Positions 1 through 7,924 are shown, counted from the first letter of the stretch. The stretch: DNA of 64,000 nt from Chlamydiia bacterium (GCA_022601645.1 JAJACH010000001.1:1153126-1217125), one strand, 5' to 3'. Numbers and translations are program-made. The notes: generated by a model from the sequence alone, not told the origin.

Positions 1-125
1 ATTATTACCTGAGTTTATGTTTTAGGATGAGGAACAACTTATTTGGAATGATGAGCGAAGCGAATGAATTTTTTCGGAAGGCAGTACTTTAGTACGGCGG
101 AGAAAAAAAATTTCAAAGAACGCCG
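1..125. repeat. 125-base direct repeat, copy A
   Basis: Bases 1-125 recur at 206-330 with only about four differences (for example at 38, 81, 96). The repeat is itself an imperfect palindrome: TTTTAGGATGAGGAAC at 20-35 is answered by its near-complement at 125-140 (15 of 16 bases), and a small GTAC-TTTA-GTAC hairpin sits near the centre (about 84-95). The terminal inverted repeats delimit a 121-base unit, 20-140, in the style of a miniature inverted-repeat element. It has no coding capacity. The shared flank at 1-19 lies outside the inverted repeats, so the duplicated block is larger than the palindrome on its left side. Confidence 0.85.
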
Positions 126-140
126 TTCATCATCCTAAAA

Positions 141-191
141 AGCACCTGTTTTACACACAGGCGGTCACAGGTTCGAATCCTGTTGCGCCCA
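141..191 (+). pseudogene. tRNA-Val (UAC) 3' half, 5' part missing
   Basis: The sequence has an intact anticodon arm (CCTGT, loop TTTACAC, ACAGG; anticodon TAC at 152-154), variable loop, T arm (ACAGG, TTCGAAT, CCTGT) and the 3' acceptor strand TGCGCCC followed by A at 191. The matching 5' acceptor strand GGGCGCA and the left half of the D arm are absent; at 140 the tRNA sequence gives way abruptly to the right terminal repeat of the palindromic element. It cannot fold as a tRNA. A 3' half of this kind is either what is left after an element replaced the 5' part, or an attachment-site duplicate left by an integrative element. Confidence 0.75.
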
Positions 192-205
192 ATCCCCCTT
201 TTTTT

Positions 206-330
206 ATTATTACCTGAGTTTATGTTTTAGGATGAGGAACAAGTTATTTGGAATGATGAGCGAAGCGAATGAATTTTTTCGGAAGACAGTACTTTAGTAC
301 AGCGGAGAAAAAAAATTTCAAAGAACGCCG
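206..330. repeat. 125-base direct repeat, copy B (right end truncated)
   Basis: This copy matches 1-125 at a fixed offset of 205 bases, including the 19-base left flank and the left terminal inverted repeat. It lacks the right inverted terminus present in copy A (125-140): homology stops after CGCCG at 330 and unrelated sequence follows. The constant offset means that the tRNA-Val half plus the T-rich stretch 192-205 forms the rest of a 205-base unit, as expected of a tandem duplication. Confidence 0.85.
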
Positions 331-364
331 ATGTGCATACACCGTGGGGCGGATTCTTTGAAAT
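315..364. repeat. inverted repeat extending from copy B
   Basis: ATTTCAAAGAA plus CGCC at 315-329 pairs with GGCGG plus ATTCTTTGAAAT at 348-364, with one bulged base and an 18-base loop. The left arm belongs to repeat copy B, so the right arm is an inverted fragment of the same element. The rest of 365-419 holds no feature I can name; open frames there have no start context or coding character. Confidence 0.6.
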
Positions 365-419
365 AGGCCAAAAAAACACCCCTTCCCCACACACACCTCT
401 CGCAACACAGCAAAATTCC

Positions 420-449
420 TTGATATAAAATATAGTAGTGGAGTACGAT
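420..449 (+). promoter_or_regulatory. probable promoter of tRNA-Asp
   Basis: TTGATA at 420-425 and TACGAT at 444-449 are separated by 18 bases. A start about 7 bases downstream would lie close to the tRNA 5' end at 465. No other promoter-like pair is visible in front of the tRNA. Confidence 0.4.
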
Positions 450-464
450 ACTATCATCTTTTGA

Positions 465-538
465 GCGGGAGTAGTTCAATTGGTTAGAGCACCAGCCTGT
501 CACGCTGGAAGTTGCGAGTTCGAGTCTCGTCTCCCGCG
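465..538 (+). tRNA. tRNA-Asp (GUC)
   Basis: Complete cloverleaf: acceptor GCGGGAG (465-471) pairs with CTCCCGC (531-537), discriminator G at 538. The anticodon stem CCAGC/GCTGG encloses the loop CTGTCAC, so the anticodon is GTC, reading aspartate codons. The T arm holds the usual GTTCGAGTC. The next bases are C and A, so a full CCA is not encoded. A T-rich stretch follows and may terminate transcription. Confidence 0.95.
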
Positions 539-597
539 CATTTTCTTCACTTTTTCCTGTACTTTCTAAGCAAATAAATTTATATTCTCATCCCAAT

Positions 598-1497
598 ATG
601 GCAACGTTGCATTTAGCTGCAAAAACCCCTTGGCAATTGGTGAAATCCTACATCTTAATTGCGATTGGGGCATTTTTAGCAGCGGTATCAATTCAGGTCT
701 TTTTGTACCCGAACAACTTGATTGACGGGGGAATCATCGGTGTGTCCATGATTTGCACACGCCTATTTGGTGAATCCTATTTCTCCATCTTCTTTGTTGT
801 ATTGACTATCCCCTTCCTCTATCTGTCATACAGGTTTATCAGGCGCACGTTTGTCTTCCAGATGATGATTGCGGTCTTGATTTTTGCAGCTTTCTTGAGC
901 CTGTTAGAAAGAGTCCCTCCCTTTTTGGGAGACCCTCTAGAAATTATCGTTATTGGTGGGGCGATTTTGGGAATTGGCGCCGGCTTGATTATTCGTAGCG
1001 GTGCTTGTTTAGATGGAACGGAAATTTTAGCGATCATCATTAACCGGAAGTTTGGATTTACGGTTGGGCAGGTTGTTTTATTTATCAATTTCTTCATCTT
1101 CGCAGCCTATGGAATCATTTTTCGTGATTGGCATATAGCCCTTCGCTCGCTTATGACCTATATCGTTGCCTTTAAGATGATGGACCTTGTCATTGTCGGG
1201 CTTGATGAGCTTAAGTCGGTCATGATTATCTCAAGCATTCCAAAGAAGTTAACGGAAGTCATTATGCACGAGCTCGGCTTAGGGCTCACAGTCATGTATG
1301 GGCGGGGCGGATTTTCCGGCGACGACAGAGATATTTTATTTGTCATTGTCGAAAGATTAGATTTATCTGATCTTAAAGAGATCATCTTTAAAGAAGACCC
1401 AGACGCCTTTATCACTGTAGAAAACCTCCATGAGGTTGTTTCTGGGCGTAGTAATAAACTCCCAAGAAAACGGCAGCGACACCGAAAGAAAACATGA
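598..1497 (+). CDS. YitT family membrane protein
   Basis: A 299-residue inner-membrane protein with five or six hydrophobic segments in residues 15-195 and a soluble C-terminal domain. The order matches the YitT/YpjC family: the membrane region (former DUF161) opens with a segment ending near FLYPNNLIDGGIIG and contains GAILGIGAGLIIRSG, and the C-terminal half (DUF2179) contains VMYGRGGFSGDDRDILF. The transport function of the family is not established. The ATG at 598 has no Shine-Dalgarno sequence; TATATT lies at 581-586, a little too far upstream for a leaderless start. The stop overlaps the next gene by four bases (ATGA), so the two are probably translated together. Confidence 0.88.
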   Translation: MATLHLAAKTPWQLVKSYILIAIGAFLAAVSIQVFLYPNNLIDGGIIGVSMICTRLFGESYFSIFFVVLTIPFLYLSYRFIRRTFVFQMMIAVLIFAAFLSLLERVPPFLGDPLEIIVIGGAILGIGAGLIIRSGACLDGTEILAIIINRKFGFTVGQVVLFINFFIFAAYGIIFRDWHIALRSLMTYIVAFKMMDLVIVGLDELKSVMIISSIPKKLTEVIMHELGLGLTVMYGRGGFSGDDRDILFVIVERLDLSDLKEIIFKEDPDAFITVENLHEVVSGRSNKLPRKRQRHRKKT

Positions 1498-3041
1498 AGC
1501 CCTTGATAATACTTCTCATGCTTGTTAGTTCCCTATTCGGAATGAGAATGCATGTGTATTCTGAAGAGTTATTTGATCAAACTGAGGACAAGACTGAATA
1601 CTATGCGTATTTAGCTCTAAAAAAGCACCCCATTACAGCAGATGTCAATTATTTAGCGGTTCCTTGGGGTTACCTCCTCGATGAGCATCTCCCTTTACCT
1701 CGCCTCCGTTTAAAGGGAGGATTTACGATTTGTCAGCACCCAAATTATGAGCATATTATTCCCCTTTTGAAAAAGATCGGCATCGACACACTCTTCACTC
1801 CCCATGTAAAAAATAAACGCCACCTCGGCATTACTGTGCTCCCCTACCCTGTTTTTCCCCTCTCTGAGCGCACTGAAAGACCAACGGCACCCTCACGATT
1901 TTATGACACCTTAGCCAAAGGACACATCCCCATTCTCTTCACAAATGAAATGCAACTGCCTAGCTGCATTCATTGGGAAGGATGTCTCCTCTTCTTAAAA
2001 AGTCATGAGCAGGCAAAACGTCACAAATTGATACAAAAACTTAAAGTCAAACGTCAGGCGGAAATGCGTCAAAAATGTGCAACCATTTACCGACGTTTTT
2101 TAACAAAAGAGAATTTTGCACGGGTCGTTCGTGATTGTTATGCACAAAAAGCCCCCTACTCAATGATTTCTTATGAAACTCTCTCTCAAGGCTGGCTTGG
2201 TCTTAGTTTATTTCGCTACATCAAGGCAAAATGGATTGCCTACAAATATGACATTCCTTTTTTCTACCAACCCTTTGAGCAATCAGATGATTTGATGATT
2301 GACGAGCTCGAAGAGCACACGCCGTTTGTTTTTAGAAACGAAGTGGAAATTAATAGTACTGAAGAGATCAACCCTAAGTCTAAGTCAATTTATTACATTG
2401 ATCATACCTACCAGGATCCAGATTGGGAAAGTCCATTTGAGGTTGGGACTTGGAATGAAATGCTCCAAGACGAGAAATTCTTAGCGCATATCCGTCGACG
2501 CATTACCCCAAGCGCCCCTCTTAGACAGATTGTTATTCCTCAGAATACTGCAAAACTTGCGGTTCATATTAAAAGAGGAAGTAGTGCAAAGTACCCCCTT
2601 TTTTCTGAGCAAGTTTTCTCAACTTACGATCAGACAAAAAAAGGACCGAGTTCAGAGCTTCCCTTTGCAGATATTAAGGAACCTCTGCGCTTTCCTCCTT
2701 TGCAATTTTTTATCTCGCAGATCAAATCAATCTCACAACAAGAAGCCCACCGGCCTATCTATGTCCATATCTTTACTGATGCTGAAAACCCTGAAGAAAT
2801 CCTTGAAAAGGTCAAAAATGGTGTTGACCTTCCAAATATTATTTGGGGGATTCGATCTGACAAAAATAGTTACGCTGAACATGTTTTAGATGACTTATTT
2901 TCCTTAAGTCAGTTCGACTACTTAATCCGCCCTCAGTCTTCTTTCTCGCAAATCGCAACGCTTTTGACTGACTACAAAATTCTGCGCTATCCTAAAGAAG
3001 CTTTCTGGGCAGGTCACCGCCTAATCGTTATTGCAAACTAA
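1494..3041 (+). CDS. exported protein with fucosyltransferase-like C-terminal region
   Basis: Hypothetical protein of 515 residues. Residues 1-23 form a signal peptide (MKPLIILLMLVSSLFGM then a polar stretch). The C-terminal third shows the layout of GT11/O-fucosyltransferase-type enzymes: LAVHIKRGSS recalls the HxRRG motif that binds GDP-fucose phosphate, followed by YVHIFTDAENPEE and the late motif YLIRPQSSFSQIATLL, which recalls the xSSFSxxA element. I infer a sugar transferase or a relative of one; the arginine pair is only half kept (KRG instead of RRG). The start overlaps the stop of the YitT gene by four bases. Export of a nucleotide-sugar-dependent enzyme would place it outside the bacterial cytosol, which makes an effector role possible but unproven. 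Confidence 0.6.
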   Translation: MKPLIILLMLVSSLFGMRMHVYSEELFDQTEDKTEYYAYLALKKHPITADVNYLAVPWGYLLDEHLPLPRLRLKGGFTICQHPNYEHIIPLLKKIGIDTLFTPHVKNKRHLGITVLPYPVFPLSERTERPTAPSRFYDTLAKGHIPILFTNEMQLPSCIHWEGCLLFLKSHEQAKRHKLIQKLKVKRQAEMRQKCATIYRRFLTKENFARVVRDCYAQKAPYSMISYETLSQGWLGLSLFRYIKAKWIAYKYDIPFFYQPFEQSDDLMIDELEEHTPFVFRNEVEINSTEEINPKSKSIYYIDHTYQDPDWESPFEVGTWNEMLQDEKFLAHIRRRITPSAPLRQIVIPQNTAKLAVHIKRGSSAKYPLFSEQVFSTYDQTKKGPSSELPFADIKEPLRFPPLQFFISQIKSISQQEAHRPIYVHIFTDAENPEEILEKVKNGVDLPNIIWGIRSDKNSYAEHVLDDLFSLSQFDYLIRPQSSFSQIATLLTDYKILRYPKEAFWAGHRLIVIAN

Positions 3042-3084
3042 CTCAATTTATCATAGAATTGATGGGTAAAAAGGAGTGTTACTC

Positions 3085-4659
3085 ATGAGTCAAGCGAAGG
3101 ATATTCTCTTTGCAGAAGACGCTCGGGCTAAATTAGCCACGGGCATAAAAAAGTTAGCTGAGGCCATCAAACACACACTCGGCCCAAAAGGGCGAAATGT
3201 GGGGCTTGAATCGTCCTTTGGCGCTCCAAAAATTACCAACGACAGTGCTGGCATTGTTACTGATATTGAACTTGCTGATCAATATGAAAATATGGGTGTT
3301 GCCCTTGGCAAGGAAGTATCAGACAAGCTCAAAGAAACATGCGGCGATGGCACGACAACAGGCATTCTCCTGTTAGAAACACTGACTAAACTTGGCCTTA
3401 AACAGATTACGGCTGGTAGAAATCCCACGACGATCAAACGAGAAATGGACTCCGCTGTCAATAAGGTCATTGAGCACCTTAAAAATAAAGCAACTCCAGT
3501 TCAGACGCCGAGTGAAATTGAAAATATTGCAACGGTTTCGGCATCAGGTGATAAGGAAGTTGGAACATTCATTCGAGAGGCCTTTGAAAAAGTTGGCCAA
3601 GCTGGTGTGATTACCATTGAAGAAGGCAAAGGCACGACAACAACACTTGAATGCGTTGAAGGAATGCAGTTTGACCGCGGTTACCTTAGTCCATATTTTG
3701 CAACCTCAACTGACCCAATGGTATGCGAATTAGAAAAGCCGCAAATTCTCATTACTGATAAAAAAATTGGCACCATTCACGAGATTCTCGAACTTGTCCA
3801 AGCGGTTGCAGGTTCTGGACAACCCCTGCTCATCATTGCAGAGGATATTGACGGAGATGCTCTCTCTACACTGATTATCAATCGCCTCCGTTCAAACTTA
3901 AAAATCGCTGCGGTTAAAGCCCCTGCTTTCGGAGATAAACGCAAGGAAATCCTCAAAGACTTGGCAGCATTAACTGGCGCGACACTTGTATCTGAAGAAA
4001 CAGGCCATGATTTGACAAAAGTTGGCGTTGAAGTGCTCGGCTCTGCTGAGCGCGTTGAAATCACAAAGGATTCGACAACTGTAGTTGGTGGAGCTGGCAA
4101 AGATGATGCGATCAAAACACGGCTAAGTGAAATTGAATCCCTGCTGGAAAATTCATCATCAAGCTTTGATCAGGAAGGTTTACTCGAACGCCGAGCTAAG
4201 CTCTCTGGTGGTGTAGCGGTCATTCGCGTCGGCGGTGCAAGTGAAGTCGAAATGCAACACAAAAAGCAGCGATTTAAAGACAGCCTTAGCTCGACAAAAG
4301 CTGCTCACGAATCAGGCTACACGATAGGTGGCGGCGTGGCACTTTTACAGGCGGCTCAAATTCTCGATGAGAAAATCCCCGGAGAAATGATCGTTAAAAG
4401 AGCCTTAGAAACGCCGTTTAACACGCTGATTCAAAACGTCGGAGGTGAAAGTGCTGTTGTTAGGGACGTTGTACTTTCGCAAGGCGGTAACTTAGGTTTT
4501 AACGTCTTAACAGAAAAAGTTGAGGATTTAAGCAAGGCGCATGTGATTGACCCTGTAAAGGTTGTCATTCACACTTTAACATTTGCGGCGTCAACAGCTG
4601 GCACGCTTATTCTCTCAGAGGCGCTTATTGGGGACGCGGACGATGAAGAAGACGATTAA
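3085..4659 (+). CDS. groEL: divergent GroEL paralogue (60 kDa chaperonin)
   Basis: Chaperonin of 524 residues. The equatorial ATP site is kept: GPKGRN, ITND (D53), GDGTTT (D88) and the hydrolytic aspartate in KDSLSSTKAA. The apical helices H and I around HEILELVQAVAGSG are recognisable. It departs from housekeeping GroEL in its C terminus, acidic (DADDEEDD) and without Gly-Gly-Met repeats, and in a degenerate chaperonin signature (AAHESGYTIGGG with Ser where Glu is usual). No groES lies upstream and no CIRCE element is visible. Chlamydiae usually have three GroEL genes; this is one of the two extra ones. ATG 3085 follows AAGGAG (3071-3076) by eight bases, so it is preferred to an in-frame GTG at 3076. 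Confidence 0.9.
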   Translation: MSQAKDILFAEDARAKLATGIKKLAEAIKHTLGPKGRNVGLESSFGAPKITNDSAGIVTDIELADQYENMGVALGKEVSDKLKETCGDGTTTGILLLETLTKLGLKQITAGRNPTTIKREMDSAVNKVIEHLKNKATPVQTPSEIENIATVSASGDKEVGTFIREAFEKVGQAGVITIEEGKGTTTTLECVEGMQFDRGYLSPYFATSTDPMVCELEKPQILITDKKIGTIHEILELVQAVAGSGQPLLIIAEDIDGDALSTLIINRLRSNLKIAAVKAPAFGDKRKEILKDLAALTGATLVSEETGHDLTKVGVEVLGSAERVEITKDSTTVVGGAGKDDAIKTRLSEIESLLENSSSSFDQEGLLERRAKLSGGVAVIRVGGASEVEMQHKKQRFKDSLSSTKAAHESGYTIGGGVALLQAAQILDEKIPGEMIVKRALETPFNTLIQNVGGESAVVRDVVLSQGGNLGFNVLTEKVEDLSKAHVIDPVKVVIHTLTFAASTAGTLILSEALIGDADDEEDD

Positions 4660-5533
4660 GGTCGTCCCAGCATCAGGTATTGGCGACGGTCTTCTTATGA
4701 TGATCGTCGCTCACCATGCAAAAAAATCAGGGCATGATGTCATCATAGCCCCTCACCCTGTTTCACCTCTCTTCCCTGAATACACCTTCTCTGATGAAGA
4801 CTCTGATATCACAATCATCCAAAATGACAACTCTGGTAGGTGTTGGGACATTTTAAAACACCGCGGAAAGGATATTCATTTCTTCTTTCCAAAATTCACT
4901 AAAGTCTCCACACCAAACGACTTTCTCTTTTCCCCTTACAAGACCATGGTGCAAAATATCTCAGAGGCGACCTCCAAATTACTTCGCATCGAAGTGAATG
5001 GATCAAACGGTCTTACACCACTACCTCACCGCTCTGGAGGAGAAGTTTTTATTCATCCAAGTAGCATGAACCCGAAAAAAAACTGGCGTGCTGAATCTTT
5101 TATTTCTCTAGCTAATCTCATTAAACGCGATTACGATGTCACATTTTGTGTCTCCCCTGGTGAATACCCATCTTGGGAATGGATTAAGGCATTTGGCTTT
5201 TCTCTCCCCCACTTCCCAACGCTTGTTGATTTAAAAGCTGCCATGACGAGAGCCTCTTGTTTAATTGGCAACGACTCTGGGCTTGGACATCTCGCCTCAA
5301 ACCTTGGTATTCCCACTCTCACAATCGGTGCTACAAAAAGTCAACTTCGTCTCTGGCGACCAGGTTGGGCAACAAACTCGATCATCACACCAAATGTGCC
5401 TCTTCCCAATTTCAAAGGCCTAAATATGGCTTTTCGCGACCGTTATTGGCCCGACTTTGTCTCTGTAAATACTGTGTATAAAGGATTTCAAAAGCTATGC
5501 AAAGCATCGCAGTCGTTTGTTCAGATGGACTAG
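4643..5533 (+). CDS. glycosyltransferase family 9 (heptosyltransferase-like), first of a tandem pair
   Basis: A 296-residue GT9-type enzyme. The N terminus shows the GDGLLMM loop of the first Rossmann domain and the C-terminal half has CLIGNDSGLGHLASNLG, the counterpart of the family motif DTGxxHLA that binds the ADP-sugar, followed by LWRPGW. GT9 enzymes add heptose to lipopolysaccharide core; substrate here is unknown. The ATG at 4643 lies inside the last codons of groEL (17-base overlap), so expression is probably coupled to the chaperonin. The downstream gene is a paralogue overlapping by 37 bases. Confidence 0.8.
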   Translation: MKKTIKVVPASGIGDGLLMMIVAHHAKKSGHDVIIAPHPVSPLFPEYTFSDEDSDITIIQNDNSGRCWDILKHRGKDIHFFFPKFTKVSTPNDFLFSPYKTMVQNISEATSKLLRIEVNGSNGLTPLPHRSGGEVFIHPSSMNPKKNWRAESFISLANLIKRDYDVTFCVSPGEYPSWEWIKAFGFSLPHFPTLVDLKAAMTRASCLIGNDSGLGHLASNLGIPTLTIGATKSQLRLWRPGWATNSIITPNVPLPNFKGLNMAFRDRYWPDFVSVNTVYKGFQKLCKASQSFVQMD

Positions 5534-6378
5534 GCGACGCCTTGCTCATGATGATCGCATCAAACCACTACAAAAATGAAGGCGCTAAGGTCACAACGCT
5601 AACCCCCCACCTAAGCCAGCTTTCAAACTACTTTCCCGGACACCACTTTGCTCCCTTTGACACGCCTTTAGACGATTTCGACAGCATCATCGTACAAAAT
5701 AACAACAAACCCCACGTCACCTCAATCATTGAGCAATATCGCTCAAAATGTCGCATTTTCTACCCTACTTACGACCATAAACGCCATGCTCTCCTTTCTC
5801 CTTCAGACGCTGCGTTTGACCCCGATTTACCAATGGCAGAAAACATTGCCCACGCTGTGCAAAATGGCGATCTTACAAATGGGATCACACCCCCCTCTCA
5901 CCTCACTTTCCAAAAGCACAAAAAACGTATCCTCATCCACCCCACAAGCGCAAACTTAAATGATTGTTACCTAAAATCCCGCTACCTTGCGGTTGCATCT
6001 CATCTGGAGACGATGGGCTACACCGTAGCCTTTATCACAAGCCCTAGTGAAAGACCTGCCTTTGAAAATTGCGGCTTTGAACTTCCTCTGTTTAACACGC
6101 TCCGCGACTTAGCGGACTACATCTTTGAATCAAGAGCTTTAATAGGCAACGACTCAGGCCCAGGCCATCTTGCCTCCAACTTAGGACTTAAAACCCTGAT
6201 TGTTGCAAATGATGAAAAACGGATGCGGCTTTGGCGCCCTGCATGGTCTCCAACATTGGTGATTACCCCCAAATCGTGGATCCCGAATATGAAAGGTGTC
6301 CGTTTACGCACAAAATACTGGGCGCAAATGATTCCCAAGACTCAGATCTTGAGAAAACTTAGTTTCCTCACCTCTTGA
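5497..6378 (+). CDS. glycosyltransferase family 9 (heptosyltransferase-like), second of a tandem pair
   Basis: A 293-residue paralogue of the preceding gene. Both have SDGLGDALLMMIA or a close variant at the N terminus, an IVQNNNKP or IIQNDNSG turn, the motif ALIGNDSGPGHLASNLG and an RLWRPAW segment, so they arose by tandem duplication and have diverged considerably. They may transfer successive sugars of a glycolipid. The start overlaps its neighbour by 37 bases with no intervening promoter. Its 3' end overlaps the convergent gene at 6342-7208 by 37 bases, an unusual arrangement in which both genes encode a similar RKLSFL ending from opposite strands. Confidence 0.78.
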   Translation: MQSIAVVCSDGLGDALLMMIASNHYKNEGAKVTTLTPHLSQLSNYFPGHHFAPFDTPLDDFDSIIVQNNNKPHVTSIIEQYRSKCRIFYPTYDHKRHALLSPSDAAFDPDLPMAENIAHAVQNGDLTNGITPPSHLTFQKHKKRILIHPTSANLNDCYLKSRYLAVASHLETMGYTVAFITSPSERPAFENCGFELPLFNTLRDLADYIFESRALIGNDSGPGHLASNLGLKTLIVANDEKRMRLWRPAWSPTLVITPKSWIPNMKGVRLRTKYWAQMIPKTQILRKLSFLTS

Positions 6379-7208
6379 GGCGTGGTTTTGATCACATTTG
6401 GAAAGGAATAGTCACCCTCTAATGGCTCTACTTTGACTGAGAGAGGATCGTGAACGGGGGTGACTTCATCATAGGTCAGCCCAAAGACACTATCTTTTCC
6501 TGAAAATGGTCTAGAAAACTCTTCTTCAATCTTTTCAGCCCAAGGTTTGTCCAAATGATGCCCCCATCGCTTCACTTTGCAAAGGAGTTCTTTTTTGGGA
6601 TGGACCCAACCATAGTGATGAATCAGAGGCTCCCCATCAAGCCCCACAGCATGATCGAGCTTGAGCCCTGTGATGGTGTTGAACATCCCCTTTCTCTCAA
6701 GAGGATCCAAAATAAGCTCAGGTTCTAAGGCGTCTTGTTTCATCATTAACGCATAGCTTGGCACGCTCTTTGCGCGGTATTGAGGCTCACGAAAATAAAA
6801 GTGACTCAAAAGGTGAATTGCTGCTTCTATCATGCCCCCACGCTCTTTAAACCACTTGGAAAAACGCGCTCCATCAACGATCTCATCCACATCGAGAAAT
6901 AAAAACGTGTCCCCTTCTGCATACATCGAACCTAAGTACCTTGACGTGCTGTGCCAATAATGGATCAAATCGGCTTTCTCCACCCTTGGAAACAGCCCAT
7001 AGAGCTCCCCAAAAGCAAACTCAATAAATTTCACATCCCGATGATCATGATAGTGGCGATTTAATATCCCTCTGTCTTCCTCCTCTCCGTTAAAAAAGTG
7101 ATCAGACACACACACAATAATTTCATCGGCAAAATACCGAACCTCTTTAAGACAAAGATCTAAGAAGCGGGCATCGTGTGTACAATAACTAATTATCGCT
7201 GTAAGCAT
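6342..7208 (-). CDS. glycosyltransferase with DxD-type site (GT-A fold)
   Basis: Protein of 288 residues. It opens MLTAIISYCTHDARFLDLCL, the first strand and helix of a GT-A Rossmann domain, and later has TFLFLDVDEIVDG, the acidic DxD-like site that binds metal and nucleotide-sugar. The layout suits GT2 or GT92-like transferases; the substrate is unknown. Start chosen at 7208 because a longer frame to 7274 would run into the divergent gene at 7255. The neighbouring GT9 pair suggests a role in surface glycan synthesis. No Shine-Dalgarno sequence is apparent. Confidence 0.7.
   Translation of the reverse strand: MLTAIISYCTHDARFLDLCLKEVRYFADEIIVCVSDHFFNGEEEDRGILNRHYHDHRDVKFIEFAFGELYGLFPRVEKADLIHYWHSTSRYLGSMYAEGDTFLFLDVDEIVDGARFSKWFKERGGMIEAAIHLLSHFYFREPQYRAKSVPSYALMMKQDALEPELILDPLERKGMFNTITGLKLDHAVGLDGEPLIHHYGWVHPKKELLCKVKRWGHHLDKPWAEKIEEEFSRPFSGKDSVFGLTYDEVTPVHDPLSVKVEPLEGDYSFPNVIKTTPQEVRKLSFLKI
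6351..6369. terminator. possible bidirectional terminator in a convergent overlap
   Basis: GAGAAAACT at 6351-6359 and AGTTTCCTC at 6361-6369 are complementary at eight of nine positions around a single base. It lies in the 37-base overlap of the two convergent glycosyltransferase genes. There is no T-run, so intrinsic termination is doubtful. Confidence 0.25.
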
Positions 7209-7218
7209 GGAGTAAATT

Positions 7219-7246
7219 TTGACACAATCTCCCAATATACTATAGT
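7219..7246 (+). promoter_or_regulatory. sigma-70-type promoter, predicted leaderless start
   Basis: TTGACA (7219-7224) and TATAGT (7241-7246) are 16 bases apart, both near consensus. The next ATG is only eight bases beyond the -10 box, so transcription would start at or just before the start codon at 7255. The -10 region is a 12-base palindrome (ATACTATAGTAT) and may also serve the divergent gene. Confidence 0.7.
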
Positions 7247-7254
7247 ATTTTCTT

Positions 7255-7881
7255 ATGTGGTTCATGTTGATCAAAGGAATTTTAGCTGGAGGATTTTATT
7301 CGTTCTCTTGCATGTCAACGGCTGTGATCATTTCAAAGATTACAAAAGAACATGAATCCCCTACTTTTGCCCTAACAGCCGGTTTTGCCCACAGCCTTGT
7401 CCAGATGATCTTTGGAGCCATCGCAATTTTTATCCTTCATTTATCCCTGCATTACCTTCGTGTTGACTACCGGAACTTTGCCCTAATTGGCGCGATTATC
7501 CTCTTCATTTTAGCTGTCACTTTCTATCGAACAAAGCCTATTTTCACCCCTCCAGAAACGTTGCCGGAAAACCCCAAAAGCATGTTTGCCCACCTGTTTG
7601 CCTACAGCCTCTCTTTTCCAATCCGCATTCTAGGCTTCTTCGCCTTTTTTGGAGCTATGGGCCTGCACAAAAAAGGGACTCCCCTGCTTTATGACACCTT
7701 TCCAATCCTTGGTGTCTTAATCGGCTCATGTATTTTTTGGGTCATCCTCATTACTTCAGTAAAGAAATCCCATCACTTTTACTATGAAAAGCTTACAGAA
7801 TCATTTGCTCGTATTTGCGCAATTACGTTCGTTGTTTTCTCTTTAATTGGATTAACTCAAGTTTATTTTACTGGATATTAA
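7255..7881 (+). CDS. six-helix inner-membrane protein, LysE-like layout
   Basis: A 208-residue membrane protein with about six hydrophobic segments (around residues 5-25, 38-62, 74-92, 118-136, 147-168 and 185-204). The first segment, LIKGILAGGFYSFSCMSTA, and overall size resemble LysE-type exporters, but I see no decisive motif, so the family assignment is tentative. The start codon follows a near-consensus promoter so closely that the mRNA should be leaderless or nearly so; no Shine-Dalgarno sequence precedes 7255 or the internal ATG at 7264. A histone-like gene follows after 43 bases with its own ribosome binding site. Confidence 0.6.
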   Translation: MWFMLIKGILAGGFYSFSCMSTAVIISKITKEHESPTFALTAGFAHSLVQMIFGAIAIFILHLSLHYLRVDYRNFALIGAIILFILAVTFYRTKPIFTPPETLPENPKSMFAHLFAYSLSFPIRILGFFAFFGAMGLHKKGTPLLYDTFPILGVLIGSCIFWVILITSVKKSHHFYYEKLTESFARICAITFVVFSLIGLTQVYFTGY

Positions 7882-7924
7882 AGTTAATTCTATTCTAAAT
7901 TATTAATATGAGGGGGTAATTTAT

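Noticed and set aside
141..191. Functional tRNA-Val
   Set aside because: The 5' acceptor strand and left D arm are absent from the sequence to its left, so no cloverleaf can form.
227..503. Two overlapping minus-strand open frames over the repeat and tRNA-Asp
   Set aside because: They run across repeat copy B and antisense to the tRNA, lack a ribosome binding site and have no protein-like composition.
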